Positions 1-11,459 of a stretch of 64,000 nucleotides of DNA are shown piece by piece. The notes under the pieces were generated by a model. The model saw only the letters and a list, made by a program, of their open reading frames with translations. It was not told the DNA's origin and did no database searches. The translations under genes and the position numbers were made by a program. Position 1 is the first letter of the stretch; each line of letters opens with the position of its first letter. Source of the DNA: Crocodylus rhombifer (Eukaryota > Chordata > Crocodylia > Crocodylidae); NCBI GenBank assembly GCA_038503035.1, contig JAVSML010000040.1, positions 558,001-622,000 of the forward strand. The letters run 5' to 3'.

Positions 1-2517
1 GGTAGCCCCAAATGACTTGATTTTTGCTCAAGCAACCTCCAGGATAACCAAACCCAAACACAAAAAAAAGGTCTCTCCCAGGATTTGATTCTACAACAGT
101 AAGTAGAAAAGACAGCATTCCCACAGCATGCTTCCCATCCACCTTACAGATCAAGAATGCCACAGTATGGAGCAAATATCTTTGAATTCTTTCCCATGAG
201 TAAGAGCAGTCATTACAGCCTACCGGAACTCTTACTAAGTTGCATCTTGCATGGATAAGCAGTTTAGTTTCAAAGATTAGCTGCAATGTCCTGCAACTTT
301 GCCAAGAGTCCCCTTTCTATTTAGAGCTCTCCATGAACCAGGCTTAGCCTTTGTTTAAAAGTAACAGTTTGAACCGTATACTGCCAAAAATAGATACAAT
401 TAGAAAACAAGTGCAGTTTAACAATTGAACTATACAACTGAATATTTTCATTAGTATTCTAAAAAATACTCGTGGAACATGGTAACCACTATAGAATGAT
501 CAAAATGTATCAGCTCACTCTCAACTAATAGCGTATTTGTACATACTGTTTTTATGTACTAAACAGCTTCCCCCCTTAACAATTTTAATCATCCAGAGTA
601 ATTACTGGCATAGGATAATTCCTAAACAGATTGACAAATGTTTAGAATATAACTTCACTTCTCATGAATACAAAGTGTTTCACATGAAACTAAAAGCAAG
701 TTTTGGTTGCATTTACCTGAAGGAAAAAAAGAAGCCTGGAAATCAAAATAAAGGTAATAAATAAAAATCCCCTTTCACTGCTGTGATCTTGCAAGTTTTA
801 ATCATAAATAAGCAATAGGGTTTCACAAGCAAAGACTGAGCTATGTAAAAGTCAGTAATCAGGGGGAAGGCTGAAAAGCCCGTATAACAAAAAGGTTAAT
901 AGTAATATCTTTTTTTTCACATTTTCTGGTTTAGAAGAAAGAGTCAAGTGAAATAAGCAAGGGGCTAGATAATTCTACAATACAGGGAAAACAAATGCAA
1001 CTTTCCAATCTTGAAAATTCCTTTGGATTCTTCTTTAGAGAGAATCATAATCTACCTACATAATCTACCTCTGTTGTTAAAGAGGCAACCGATTAATTAA
1101 GGGCCTGTATCAGATGCCGAGATACTTTTAGAAAAATAGCCCATAGTTTCCTGATGTCTCAGGAGAACTACAGAGCCCATGAATGATTTATACTGAGGTT
1201 CCATCTCTTTCCTCCATGGCAGGACTGTATCCAGATACTGAACCTATCGTTGTGATTGCACTGTCCTCCTTCTCCGGGGATTCATACGGCACAGAAATGG
1301 AACCACTGATTAAAAAACAGTTGGCAGGTTTTAACCTACTCTCTATGTTCATGAAAGGGTTGTTGGGAAAGGGAAATATGGTAACTGGAGACCAGCTATT
1401 GGCCACATACCAGCTTACGTCCACTTTCTGTTGAATCCAATCCCTGTATTACACCCATAATTAGGGAGGAACAGAGGGATCACACTTCAGAGTTAGTAGT
1501 TCTCTTGCCTCCTTCCTCCATTACATTCAGGTACCTTCCACTCATGCTTCAAATATTGCTTTCTAATGTACCAGGCAATTTTGATAAGGTCTTACAGTAA
1601 GAAACCATGATTAAACAGAATTTGACCTGCCCATCTCTAACCACAGTTTGTGTTGGCTGCTACAAAAACAATGGGAAGAAAAGCTCGCATCAAACACAGG
1701 AACTGTTGCAATGGAACAATGCAGAAATATAGTTAATCTTTTATCCCATCTTTTACAGGCTTCACTAACAACAAGAAAGAGAAAACATACTTACAAAGAA
1801 GAACTGAAAGAAAATCTACAGCCAGAGGTCAAGTATGAAATGGTTGCTTTCAGACTGCAGCTGTTAGGGCCAACTAAATTTAAAGGACCAGACTCAGAGA
1901 GCCAAACTGAGAGAACTAAATTCCCATGAGAGAGAATATCTGCAATAAGGCAAGTTAGAAAGGACTGGGTCATGAAAGTAGATGGCAAAATAATTTGTCA
2001 AGTACGACTACTCTATCACACAGCTCCTCCTACACCCACATCAGTTAGTGGTTTGCTCTTGCCTGGATTTCTGAGAGTTCATATACTTTCAAAAATAAAT
2101 AAGCTAGTAGACTGCAGCTCTGGTCCCACAGGTGGAAGACTGCTGGCCAGTTTTAATTTATAAAACAATCATTAGGGCTATTTGAATAAAGGCACTGTGG
2201 GTTTGGATTAGATCAAAACTGATTTAATTTCAGTTGGCCTAAAATGAAACCATTTTTGTTTTGGATACTAGTAAGAATAAAAGAAAAAAAAAAATAAAGG
2301 GCTAGATTAACAAGACTGCTGGAAGAGGAGTCACCTCGTATTATGCAGTAACTCAAAGACTCACTGGCGAAAAGCAGCTGAAAGAGCTGAGTTTGGTTCC
2401 CTGCTCTGCCTCACCTCTGCTACACAGGAGAATGCCCTCATTACCAGGCTGCAAGGAGTGGGTTTAGGGAAGATTCTCAATGTCTCCTCTTGATGCTGCT
2501 CCACTCACTATGAATAA
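1..2517. other. Unique AT-rich DNA, no gene recognised
   Basis: No repeat family, RNA gene or convincing exon is recognised here. The open frames are short and have no family signature. One weak splice-like block at 1760-1831 (+), a pyrimidine tract plus AG followed by about 24 open codons and GTATGA, is treated as chance. A short A-rich run lies at about 2280-2297. Confidence 0.6.
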
Positions 2518-2525
2518 ATAGTTAC

Positions 2526-3326
2526 TAGGAGTGTGCGAAGTGGGCCCTATTCGATTTGGATTTGGCCTGAATCAGGGACAGTTATTCAATTAATTGATTC
2601 AGATCACTGTCCCCGATTCAATTCAGCTGAATCAGAATCTGAAGTTTCGATGCTGATTCAGCGAATCAGCGATTCGGACATAGACACAGCTTTAAAAGTT
2701 TTTTCTACATACCTTCAGGTAGCAGGTGCAGCTTGTGATCACTGCAATGCTTGGGCACATGGAGCATCCCACAGGAGCGTGGTGGGGAGGAGTCCTCCAC
2801 ATGCTAGGTGGCAAACCCAGAAGTGGACCGGAAGTACTTCAGGTCCACTTCCAGGTCTGCTGGGGAGTGTGCTGAGGGTGAGCACACCTCCCTGGCTCAG
2901 CGATTGGCCACAGGGGGACCCCAGGTGCCTCCCCAGACCCAGGAGACACCAGTCACCGAGCTGGGGGAGGGTGTTGGGGGCCCCCCCCATGCACTCCCAG
3001 AAGTGGACCAGAAGCGCTTCCAGTCCACTTCTGGGTCTGCTGCTGAGTGCGCTGGGGACCCCCCATGCTTCTGTGGGACTCTCCATGTGCCCCTGCACCA
3101 CAGCAATCATGAACTGCCTGCTACCTAGAGGTATGCAGAAAAAACATGTAAAGCTGTGTCTACGTCTGAATCTTTCCAAATCTCTCCAAATTGATTTGGA
3201 GGGTTCCGATTCGATTCGGAGAGATTAAAGCGTCCTCTGATTCGATTCGGATTCAGAGATTTGGCCACTGAATCGGGCCGAATCTCTGTCAAATCAAATC
3301 AGGGACCATAGCTTCACACAACTCTA
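2526..3326. mobile_element. Fold-back hAT nonautonomous element with long inverted arms
   Basis: The element is 801 bp and is flanked by a perfect 8-bp direct repeat ATAGTTAC (2518-2525 and 3327-3334), as expected for hAT insertion. The ends are TAGGAGTGTGCGAAG on the left and the complement of TAGAGTTGTGTGAAG on the right. The left arm (about 2526-2840) reads as the reverse complement of the right arm (about 3000-3326): a run near 2690 complementary to AAAGCTGTGTCT recurs inverted near 3150. The centre is GC-rich and carries two direct copies of a module starting AAGTGGACC (2821 and 3001), each itself palindromic. The long open frames across it arise from GC content and have no transposase motif. 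A half copy sits at about 56470-56883. Confidence 0.85.
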
Positions 3327-3334
3327 ATAGTTAC

Positions 3335-4852
3335 TAGAGCTGGGACTAGTACCCAGGAGTGTCATAACTCCAGAGTAGAGTCACTGAGGGAGAGCTTGTG
3401 CTGACACCATTGCACTTCATACAAAATACCTAAGTCATCAAAGTTGAGAGAGAATGAGCATAACTCTCTCGCTAGGTGTTTGGTGGGATGGCTTGCAAGG
3501 TGGGACAGCTGGGTTTCTGTCCCTGCTAAAATGAATATTTCATCCATTTATATAAAGTGGAACAGTATCAACAGAGATGAGATGGGAGCTGTTGATATAC
3601 CCTACAACCTGGTGGCTGGGGCACTCTTGTGGCACCTGTAGCTTCATGCAATTGAGCATGAGTGTCACACTCTCAGTAAGTGTACTGATCCCTTAAGTAA
3701 AGAGGGAATTCTTCTTCCAGCCATTTTGTAAATTGCCCCCATTTTCTCCCCATTTGAAACTATCCAGACCTGAACTCACAAATAGTTAGGAATTGATTGG
3801 AACTACAAGTTTGCATCTGCCAAAAATAAGCCTTCTCCCCTAACAAGTCCAGAATTTAGTCTTTCAGTGCACAAAATGTCATCTTCTCCAGCTCTGCTTA
3901 TAGAATCAACTCCTGCTACTGCATTAATCACCCCCTCTAAGCAGGTCAACAAGCAGTGTGAATTAAGTGATAGTGCCTGGGGTATGTATCTGGACAGAGA
4001 AACTTAACACTGTGTAATGAACCATGCCACATATAGAGACATTAGGGTCATAATAGAGATTAAACCTATGACCATCAGCATCAACTTTATGTTGGCCTCT
4101 CCCAATTGAAATACACTGTTAGGTTCATGTATTAATCTATTAGATTCCCTGTGGCAAGAATTAAAGAGAGGCTTTCACATGCAGTCAGCCAGGGTATTAC
4201 AACAACATGGGACATAAGCTACAATAATTTGCTCAAAAATGGATCTTTGTTTGAATCTTCTTTTTAACTTAATCTTTGGTTGTTCTGTAATGTTAGCATC
4301 CCAAAGTGATTGTGTAATCACCACAAGCTGAATCACCATCACATTCTGTATGCAAGCCTAGTTAAGAGCTGAATATAATGCTGATCATCTAAAAATAAAA
4401 TTAAACAAGAAGTTTAGTCTAACATAGGGGAAAATGTTAACAGCATTGAGGCAAGAAGCAAATCTAATCATGCAAAAACCCATATTCATTTATTAAGCAG
4501 CTTCTCATTTTCAATAAAGTCCTGAGGCACAAACACACAGCCACTATCACTCAGAGTAAAATGTACAAATTATACGGCTCAGAAATAATAATAAAAATAA
4601 TAATGCAAGAGGCATAAAATACCATAACCAGAGGCTTTGGCCTACACTTAATTGTAATTGTTAGAAAGCCCCAGTGCATTTGCAGTATAACAGTACTGTT
4701 CTTATACCCATAGGGTTAGTGAATTCATGTGCTACATAAGTAAGTGTAGGTGTTAAAAACTACCTGCAATTTCTGGAACAGAAGGAGGGAAGACTCTTAG
4801 GTCACCCTCATATCTTTTGAATGGTACTTGCACTATAATTACCTACCTTGAA
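3335..4852. other. Unique AT-rich DNA
   Basis: Nothing coding is recognised. The first 90 bases after the hAT element faintly resemble a MIR-type SINE body. A short AATAAT-type simple repeat lies at about 4584-4606. Confidence 0.55.
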
Positions 4853-5250
4853 AGGCAGTGAGGCCTGTAGGCTAGAACAGGGTTTCTCAACCTTTTTGGA
4901 CCAGTAAATCCCTGGCAGCTGGAAGCGGAGCTGGGGGGAGAGCAGGTGGCTGAATGTGGAGTGGCAGCAGCCACCATGTGTGAGCTTCCCCTGTCCCCCC
5001 CATGTCTGGTGAGGTGGGTGGCACCTGTGCAGCAGTGCAGGCTGCTGTGTGGTGGTGCTCTGTCCCCATGTACCCCCTAGGGCCTTCTCAAGTACCCCCG
5101 GGGGTATGTATACCCCCATTTGACAACCCCCGGGCTAGAACAATGTTGCAAGACCCAGAAACCCTGGGTCCTGTTCCCAGATTTGCCACTAATTGACTGT
5201 GACCAGAGCAATGCTGTCAGGTGATTGTACCCTGTCCAAGGCTTTCAAAA
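4853..5250 (+). repeat. MIR-like SINE split by a hAT MITE
   Basis: Two pieces, 4853-4877 and 5133-5250, read as one ancient MIR-type SINE once the MITE between them is set aside. The second piece carries the CORE-like order CTGGGTCCTGTTCCCAG, then TTTGCCACTAATTGACTGTG, which matches the 'ggttcgaatcccggctctgccacttactagctgtgtgacc' pattern of MIR. It is heavily diverged and not transcribed as far as can be seen. The family call rests on remembered consensus and should be checked with RepeatMasker. Confidence 0.55.
4878..5132. mobile_element. hAT MITE, 255 bp
   Basis: A perfect 8-bp target duplication GGCTAGAA flanks the element (4870-4877 and 5133-5140). The ends are CAGGGTTTCTCAACC and the complement of CGGGGGTTGTCAAAT, a recognisable hAT terminal repeat. 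The interior is GC-rich and noncoding and contains a palindromic CCCCCGGGGG-like stretch near 5096-5105. It was inserted into an older MIR-like SINE, so it is younger than that SINE. Confidence 0.88.
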
Positions 5251-5583
5251 GGCACCCCACCACGTGAAACTCATGTGAGTTTCATTTTAATGTGACGATA
5301 CTAACTCTTGATTAAGAGCAGGCACAGGGTTTCTATGCACACTGTTTCCCAGACATGCTGTAAAGGATGGCCTACACTGCTCAGTTTTGGCAGAAGGCAA
5401 CATGGTGGTGAGGCATACTGTGCTCACTGCCCAAATAAAAGTTGCAGAGTCCCATGAGTCTGACACTACAGGTGAATAACGGATTTCCTGAGTGGTAGAG
5501 CATATTGGCTTGTATGTAGCACCACATTAACATGACTGCATTGTTTCTGATGCGGGGAGGGAGCACTGTATATGTCAGTATAA
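5251..5583. other. Short unique stretch
   Basis: No feature is recognised between the MIR remnant and the first CR1 copy. The open frame on the minus strand here has no family signature. Confidence 0.5.
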
Positions 5584-6464
5584 TCCATAGTTTCATAGTT
5601 TGTAGGATCATAAGGGACCTGAGCAGATCATCAAGTCTGACCCTTGCCATGGGCAAGAAAGAATGCTGGGTCAAATGACCCTGGCAAGGTGATTACCCAG
5701 CCTCCTTTTGATGACCCCCAGGGTAGGAGCAAGCACCACTTCTCTTGGAAGTTGTTTCCAGATCCTAGCCACCTAGACAGTGAAGTAGAGCCTCCTGATG
5801 TCCAGCCTGAACCTAGTCTCAGTCAACTTATGGCCGTTATTCCTAGTTACTCCTGGTAGTGCTCGGAAGAACAGAGTCTCTCCCATTCCCCACTGGTCCC
5901 CTTTGCTAAGTTTATAGATGGCCACCAGATCCCCTCTCAGCCTTCTCTTGTGGAAGCTGAACAAGTTCGGGTCCTGTAGCTTCCCCTCATAGGGCCTGCC
6001 CTGCTGCCCCCAATCATGCGAGTGGCCCTCCTTTGGACCTTCTCGATGCTGTCCACATCCCCCCTGAAGTGCGGAGCCCAGAACTGGACGCAGTACTCCA
6101 ACTGCAGCCTGACCAATGTTCCATAGAGGGGGAGGATCACTTCCTTGGACCTGCTCAAGATGCATCTATGGATGCATGACAAGTTGCAGTTAGCCTTCCT
6201 GACCATGTCCTCACATTGGCAGCCCATGTTAATCTTGGAATCAATGATGACTCCAAGATCCTTCTCTGCCTCTATGCTTATGAGAAGGGAGTTCCCCAGC
6301 CTGTAGGTATGCTTCTGGTTCTTCCTCCCTATGTGCAATAACTTGCACTTGTCAGTATTGAAACCCTTCCTATTCTCATCAGCCCACCCCTGTAACCTGT
6401 CCAGATCTAGTTGTAGCTTGTCCCTCTCTTCAGCGTGCTCACTTCTCCCCAAATCTTAGTGTCC
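5584..6464 (-). mobile_element. CR1 LINE, 5'-truncated, 3' end of ORF2
   Basis: The minus strand reads the C-terminal part of CR1 ORF2 after the reverse-transcriptase core: LQLDLDRLQGWADEN, KDLGVIIDSKINMG, SRSKEVILPLYGTLVR, LEYCVQFWAPHF, VQRRATRMIGG, then in a second frame RRLRGDLVAIYKLSKG and TRNNGHKLTETRFRLDIRR. A frameshift near 6000 separates the two frames. A stop (TAG for CAG, judged from the copy at 7568) ends the second frame at FTV. The 3' end near 5584 has the CATAG-type CR1 tail. The piece is a dead fragment inverted relative to the copy at 6548-7765. Confidence 0.9.
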
Positions 6465-6475
6465 AGCACAGTCAG

Positions 6476-6530
6476 ATAATAGGAAAATAGGTCTGGAAGG
6501 GACCTCATGAGGTCGTCTTGATCATCTGCT
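6476..6530 (-). repeat. CR1 3'-tail fragment
   Basis: The phrase AGGTCTGGAAGGGACCTCAT followed by a GATCATCTGC-like stretch is typical of CR1 3' untranslated tails read from the opposite strand. It is only about 55 bp long and sits between two larger CR1 copies. Confidence 0.6.
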
Positions 6531-6547
6531 ACTGGAATTCACCATCC

Positions 6548-7765
6548 AGCACAAGGTGTCAAAGGTCTGCAGCAAGGCAGCAGCCCTGGACTTCAGGAGG
6601 GCCAATTTCAGTGAATTAAGGAGATTAGTCAGGGAGGCACTGAGGTCCTGGGGGGGAGGGGAGTCCAAGAGGAGTATTGGTTCCTTAAGAAGACGATCGT
6701 CCAAGCCTAAAGATGACAATCCTAATGTAAGTCAAAGGGGGCAAGAGTGCTCAAAAGCCCCCATGGCTCACCAAAAGCATTCAGGATCATCTGAAAGCTA
6801 AAAAGGAGGTGTACACCTAGTGGAAGGGAGGGGCCATCACCAAGGAGGATTACATCTCCATTTCTGGAGACTGTAGGGGCCTATTAGGAAGGCTAAGGTG
6901 GACACAGACCTGGGACTAGTGACCCAGATCAAAGACAACAAGAAGTACTTTTTTAAATACATAGGGAGTAAAAAGAAGGCACCGGGTAACGTGGGGCCCC
7001 TACAAGACACGCTTGGTAATCTGGTGGTTGCAGAACCAGATGCATACCTACAGGCTGGGGAACTCCCTTGTTAGCACAGAGGCATAAAAGTATCTTGGAG
7101 TCACTATTGATTCCAAGATGAACATGGGCCGCCAATGTGAGGACATGGTCAGGAAGGCTAACCACACCTTGTCATGCATCCACAGATGCATTATGAGCAG
7201 GTCCAAGGAGGTGATCCTCCCCCTCTATGCCGCACTGGTCAGGCCGCAGCTGGAGTACTGTGTCCAGTTCTGGGTGCCGCACTTCAAGAGGGATGTGGAC
7301 AACATGGAGAGGGTCCAGAGGAGGGCCACTTGCATGATCAGGGGGTAGCAGGGCAGGTCCTGTGAGGAGAGGCTACGGGACATGAACCTGTTCAGCTTCC
7401 ACAAGAGAAGGCTGAGGGGGGATCTGGTGGCTGTCTATAAACTTAGCAAGGGGGACCAGTGGGGAATGGGAGAGACTCTGTTCTCCCAAGCACTACCAGG
7501 AGTAACTAGGAATAACGGCCATAAGTTGACTGAGAGTAGGTTCAGGCTGGACATTAGAAGGCACTACTTCACTGTCCAGGTGGCTAGGATCTGGAACCAA
7601 CTTCCAAGGGAAGTGGTGCTTGCTCCTACCCTTGGGGTTTTCAAAAGGAGGCTGGATAATCACCTTGCTGGGATCATTTGACCCCAGTACTCTTTCCTGC
7701 CCATGGCAGGGGGGCAGAGTTGATGATCTCCTCAGATCCCTTCCAACCCTACCAACTATGAAACC
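6548..7765 (+). mobile_element. CR1 LINE with internal deletion of the RT core
   Basis: The plus strand first reads the CR1 ORF2 linker upstream of the reverse transcriptase (VCSKAAALDFRRANFSELR, then a KKYFFKYIGSKKKAPGN-like stretch in shifted frames up to about 7044). It then jumps to the post-RT C-terminal region (MNMGRQCEDMVRKA, SRSKEVILPLYAALVR, VQRRATCMIRG). A stop at about 7346 and a frame change lead into an open C-terminus at 7382-7681 (LFSFHKRRLRGDLVAVYKL to FKRRLDNHLAGII). The catalytic RT core (FADD box region) is absent, so a large internal deletion lies near 7044. The 3' tail ends near 7765. Confidence 0.9.
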
Positions 7766-7936
7766 CCCTACTCAAGGCAGGATTGCCCCTGACTAAATCA
7801 TCCCAGCCAAGTATCTGTCTAACCTGCTCCTGAAAACTTCTAAGCAAGGAGATTCCACAATTTCTTGAGGTACCCTGTTCCAGTGCTTGAGTGTCCTCAT
7901 AGTTAGGCATTTTGGAGCACTGCCTTGCTCCATAAG
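7766..7936 (-). mobile_element. CR1 LINE 3'-UTR fragment, different subfamily
   Basis: This carries the CR1 tail signature on the minus strand: CTCAAGGCAGGATTGCCCCT, AATCATCCCAGCCAAGT, GGAGATTCCACAATTTC. It abuts the 3' end of the neighbouring plus-strand CR1, so the two meet tail to tail. No coding capacity. Confidence 0.8.
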
Positions 7937-9284
7937 GCCTCAGACTGAACCCCTAGTGATGTTGCACCTATGAGACTACATCACTCATACTCCCCACACT
8001 GGGTCCCTGTGTGCAACTATTATTCTGAAGGGCTCCCTGACTAACAAACTACTGTGTCAAAGGGGTTTGGTGGTTCCTTCCCCTGCCACAATTTTAATGC
8101 ATTTAGTGTGGAGTTCAATCCTGTCAGGGTGTTGTGTATACTTTAAGGACACCTGGCAGATCAAGTTGTTCAGGGGTCATGGAAAAAGAAACAGATAGTT
8201 CTTGGATCCCAGTTGGACTTAGGTATAATTAGGTGCTGAGCTGGGCAGTCCTGCTACAAGTGAGTTCTTGACATGTGCAGAAATACAATTCTAGATACCA
8301 GGGGAACTTTATAAATGAGAAGGAGGTGTCTGTGAAGTTAAACTGCAGCTAAATATCTGTCTCTGGCAGAGTCCAGTATTGAATCCACATTTCTAGTCAG
8401 CACTCTAACCACTGAGAAGTCCTGCTCTCTCACATACATACTGTCAGAACTATGAATGAAGGAAGCCTACTGTCCTATCTGTAGCCAGCTAGTTCAAGTA
8501 ACTAGTGTCTGGGAGGGAATCACAGCAGTGCCTGTACCATGAGATACTGTGCACTTGTTAGAGACTAGTAATACACTGCAGCTCTGTTTGTCACTTAGGT
8601 TGGCTGCAAAGGGTAAGTGTGAGGAGCATTATTCTCCTAACAGCCTGTGCATCCTTGAAATCCAAGTAGAATCTGGTCTTCAGGTGAGTTAGTAAGGCTA
8701 ATTAAATAATAACAGAAAATCATAAAAGCAAAGTCTTTCTGTGAAAAATGGTCTTCTGATTCTTTAGTTTATGTAAGGAAAAACAATTAGGACAGGATCC
8801 CTGAGTTTCAGGGAAAGCACAATAAAGGATCTGTGAAATCATTCCACAGCTGCTTAAGAAGTAACCTTACAAGCTTATTTGGTTTATTCAAGTATAAGTG
8901 GAAAAGATCATCTGTGCATATATTAAGTACTTGCCTTGGACTGCTATATGCTGGTAGTGGCCAAATGGGTAGGAAAGCATAAATGAGAAAATGTAGAGAC
9001 AGGCTTGTAATCAGAAAGGGAGAGAGTTAGGATATAAAGATCAGAAGAGAAGAGTAGAAAAATGAAAAATGAGTTAAGGGGGGGGGGGTGGAACTGGAGA
9101 CCTGGGGAGAGAAAAAGAATACAGGAATCAGGGAAAAGATAGGCTGGAGAGATCAGGCATAGGTTTGTCAGATTCAAGAAAGGAGGGAGGACAAGTATTG
9201 AGGAAGCTAATGAAAAGGAGAACGATGGAGGGATTAGGAGGAGCCAATGAAAAGGGAGAGTTAAAAAAAATGCAAGATGGGGAC
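7937..9284. other. Unique DNA ending in a purine-rich tract
   Basis: No gene is recognised. A short diverged dispersed-repeat phrase (about 8380-8420, with CTCTAACCACTGAG) is the only hint of a repeat. From about 8985 to the gap the plus strand is strongly purine-rich, with a run of 11 G at 9078-9088. Confidence 0.55.
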
Positions 9285-9294
9285 NNNNNNNNNN
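9285..9294. other. Assembly gap, 10 N
   Basis: Ten consecutive N bases. The flanks are purine-rich (AG-repeats and G-runs), which plausibly explains a sequencing or assembly break. The open frame drawn across it is not meaningful. Confidence 0.99.
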
Positions 9295-11215
9295 GGGGCA
9301 GGACAACTCATCTAGGAACTGAATAACTACAGTAAACTATGAAAGGGAAGGAGACACCACACAGGCTGAATTCAGCAATGTAAGGTGAATGGGAGAGCTC
9401 TGAGAAAGAAGACAATGCACAGAAGGTGAGATTATTAAGAACCAAGAAAATACAGTGCACTTCATGGTTAGTAGGTCTTGGTATTTTCTGCCAAATAAAT
9501 AAATAGAGGGGGGTAAATTTGGCCTTCATGATCTGTATAACTTCCATATGTACTGCAGAGAGTTAAAGTCATGACAGACATTGCCCAGGGAGTCTAATCT
9601 GAGGAATGAAAAGAAAGGATTTGAAAATTGACATAATTTAGGAGTGGAGAGTAAAACAGCTTAAGGAGAGAGGTGGCAGTGAGAAAGAGGATGACGACCA
9701 TTTTATCCTTACCAGTCAACCACTGCATATTACAGCTTGATCTGGCAGCAGTAATGCTCTTTCGGTAGGCCTACCATTAAGCTGATCATTGAGATCTAAC
9801 ACATTTTTAAAAATCAGCTGCTAGGAAGATAAGAAAAACCTAAAACCATCAACTGTATATCTGCAGACTCAACTTTGTTATACATACCTCTTCTGGCTTG
9901 GGTGGGGGGGGAGGCGAGGGCTATTTTAGGAGAGAACTAACACCATTCAGAACAACTGCACAATCAGGACCTTGATTGTCATATCTAGTTAACCAGGATG
10001 TTTCTCTCTTTATCTACAATAACATGACGCAAACTGTTCCTCATTCTGAGATCTGGGCCCCATGTTTTCCATACTAGAGCCTTCCTGCCTCACTATTTTG
10101 AACTACTCTCCTTTCATACATTTGATGCAGTTTCTCTGCAGTCATTCAATCCCAGCCTTATCTATTCCCAATTACACATGGATTAAACTCTATGGGGAGG
10201 TTTTATTACAAGTACAAATTCAAAGCTGTTTAATCTTGACAATGCTGTATTGGGTTTTGATATATTCTGACTGGCTGCAGGCTGAAAGATATTAAATAAT
10301 TCTACACTCAGTTATGAGCTGAAGCTTTTGTGGGCGGGGCTTATTAGCATTAAATAGCTATTTACTGGTGTTTTCACAACTTTACCTTTATTTGTAATTG
10401 ATCAGTTTAGATCCAAAATCAGCAAAGATGGAGGTGATATACATCACACTATGTAGAATCCTCTACCTTCAAATATGATTCATTCTTGCATGGTAGGAGC
10501 CCATCTCCAGGGATGCCAGATCATAGGAATCTGGCCCTATCTTGTTCCAACCTAGTATCACATACTCTGATGCAATGCTTGTTCCCTCCTTTTTCTGTAT
10601 CTGAACACCAGCAAATTTCTGCTGTTTTAAACATTTTAAACATTAAACATAGTCAGAATTTTTTCTTTTGAAAGAGATGAGGGTCCAGCTATTCTGACAT
10701 ATTCCTAACAAGCAGAAAATACATAGTAACAACAGCCTATTTTTATTTTTTTTTATTTTTCAAAATGGATGTTTTAATATCATAGCATAATATATTTCAC
10801 TTCTTTAGTTCTCCCTGACCCAAATTTGACTCACCTGCCCTCCTGGCTAATCCCACAGAGGGCATTGGGTTGGACAGTTGTAACCTGGTGACACAATTTG
10901 TCCCTGTGGTCAAAGTTACCTAGTTCTGAGTCCTGCATGCATTTGGCTAGATTGTGCTGCCTTTATGTGGGATTATAGAAACAAAACTTTTGTGGCCAGG
11001 GAGGTTTTTATGCATGTGCTTCTTGATTTTGGTTTTGATAAAAAATTTCCTCTAAAATAAGTTTTATAGAGGTAAAGGCTGGAGGACATTTAAGCTCTTA
11101 GGAAGGTTGGGAGGACATTAAGTTAATGGGGCCAGATTGTCCCATAAACATCAATCTCATTGAAGTGAGGGGAAGGAGCATGGTCTCAGCACCTCTTAGC
11201 ATTTGGTCTATAGTA
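9295..11215. other. Unique AT-rich DNA
   Basis: No repeat family, RNA or exon is recognised. A G-run lies near 9903-9910. Small open frames have no recognisable domain. Confidence 0.55.
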
Positions 11216-11459
11216 GGGGCATCTACATGTGCATTAATATAATGTTACTATAGCACATTAAGTTTAGTACCTCTAATAAGAGCTTCTCCATAAATGCACA
11301 GTAGCAGGCACTAATGTGCAGTAACAATGGCGCATGGTCTTTTTGTCCAGTAGACTAATTCTACTGTGCATTAACACTTTAGCACCATTTTTGTTGTGAC
11401 ACGCTAATGCACAGTAGAATTAGTCTATTGCACATGAAGCATTTCATGTAGACAGAGCC
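11216..11459. mobile_element. Palindromic MITE (GTCTAC family)
   Basis: The ends are GGGGCATCTACATGTGCA on the left and the complement of GGCTCTGTCTACATGAAATG on the right. The interior holds repeated GCACAGTA/TACTGTGC motifs and a perfect 23-bp inverted repeat (11351-11373 with 11405-11427, 31-bp loop). At least eight other copies in the window share this plan. No coding capacity. The superfamily is not settled because target duplications differ between copies. Confidence 0.8.

Noticed and set aside
1183..1434. Overlapping open frames on both strands
   Set aside because: No domain, no splice signals of quality, and mutual overlap suggests chance.
1760..1831. Possible plus-strand exon (acceptor, 24 open codons, GTATGA donor)
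   Set aside because: Short, A-rich, no partner exon and no recognised protein; chance is the simpler reading.
2533..3228. 231-codon plus-strand open frame
   Set aside because: It spans the inverted arms and GC-rich core of a fold-back hAT element; no transposase motif is present.
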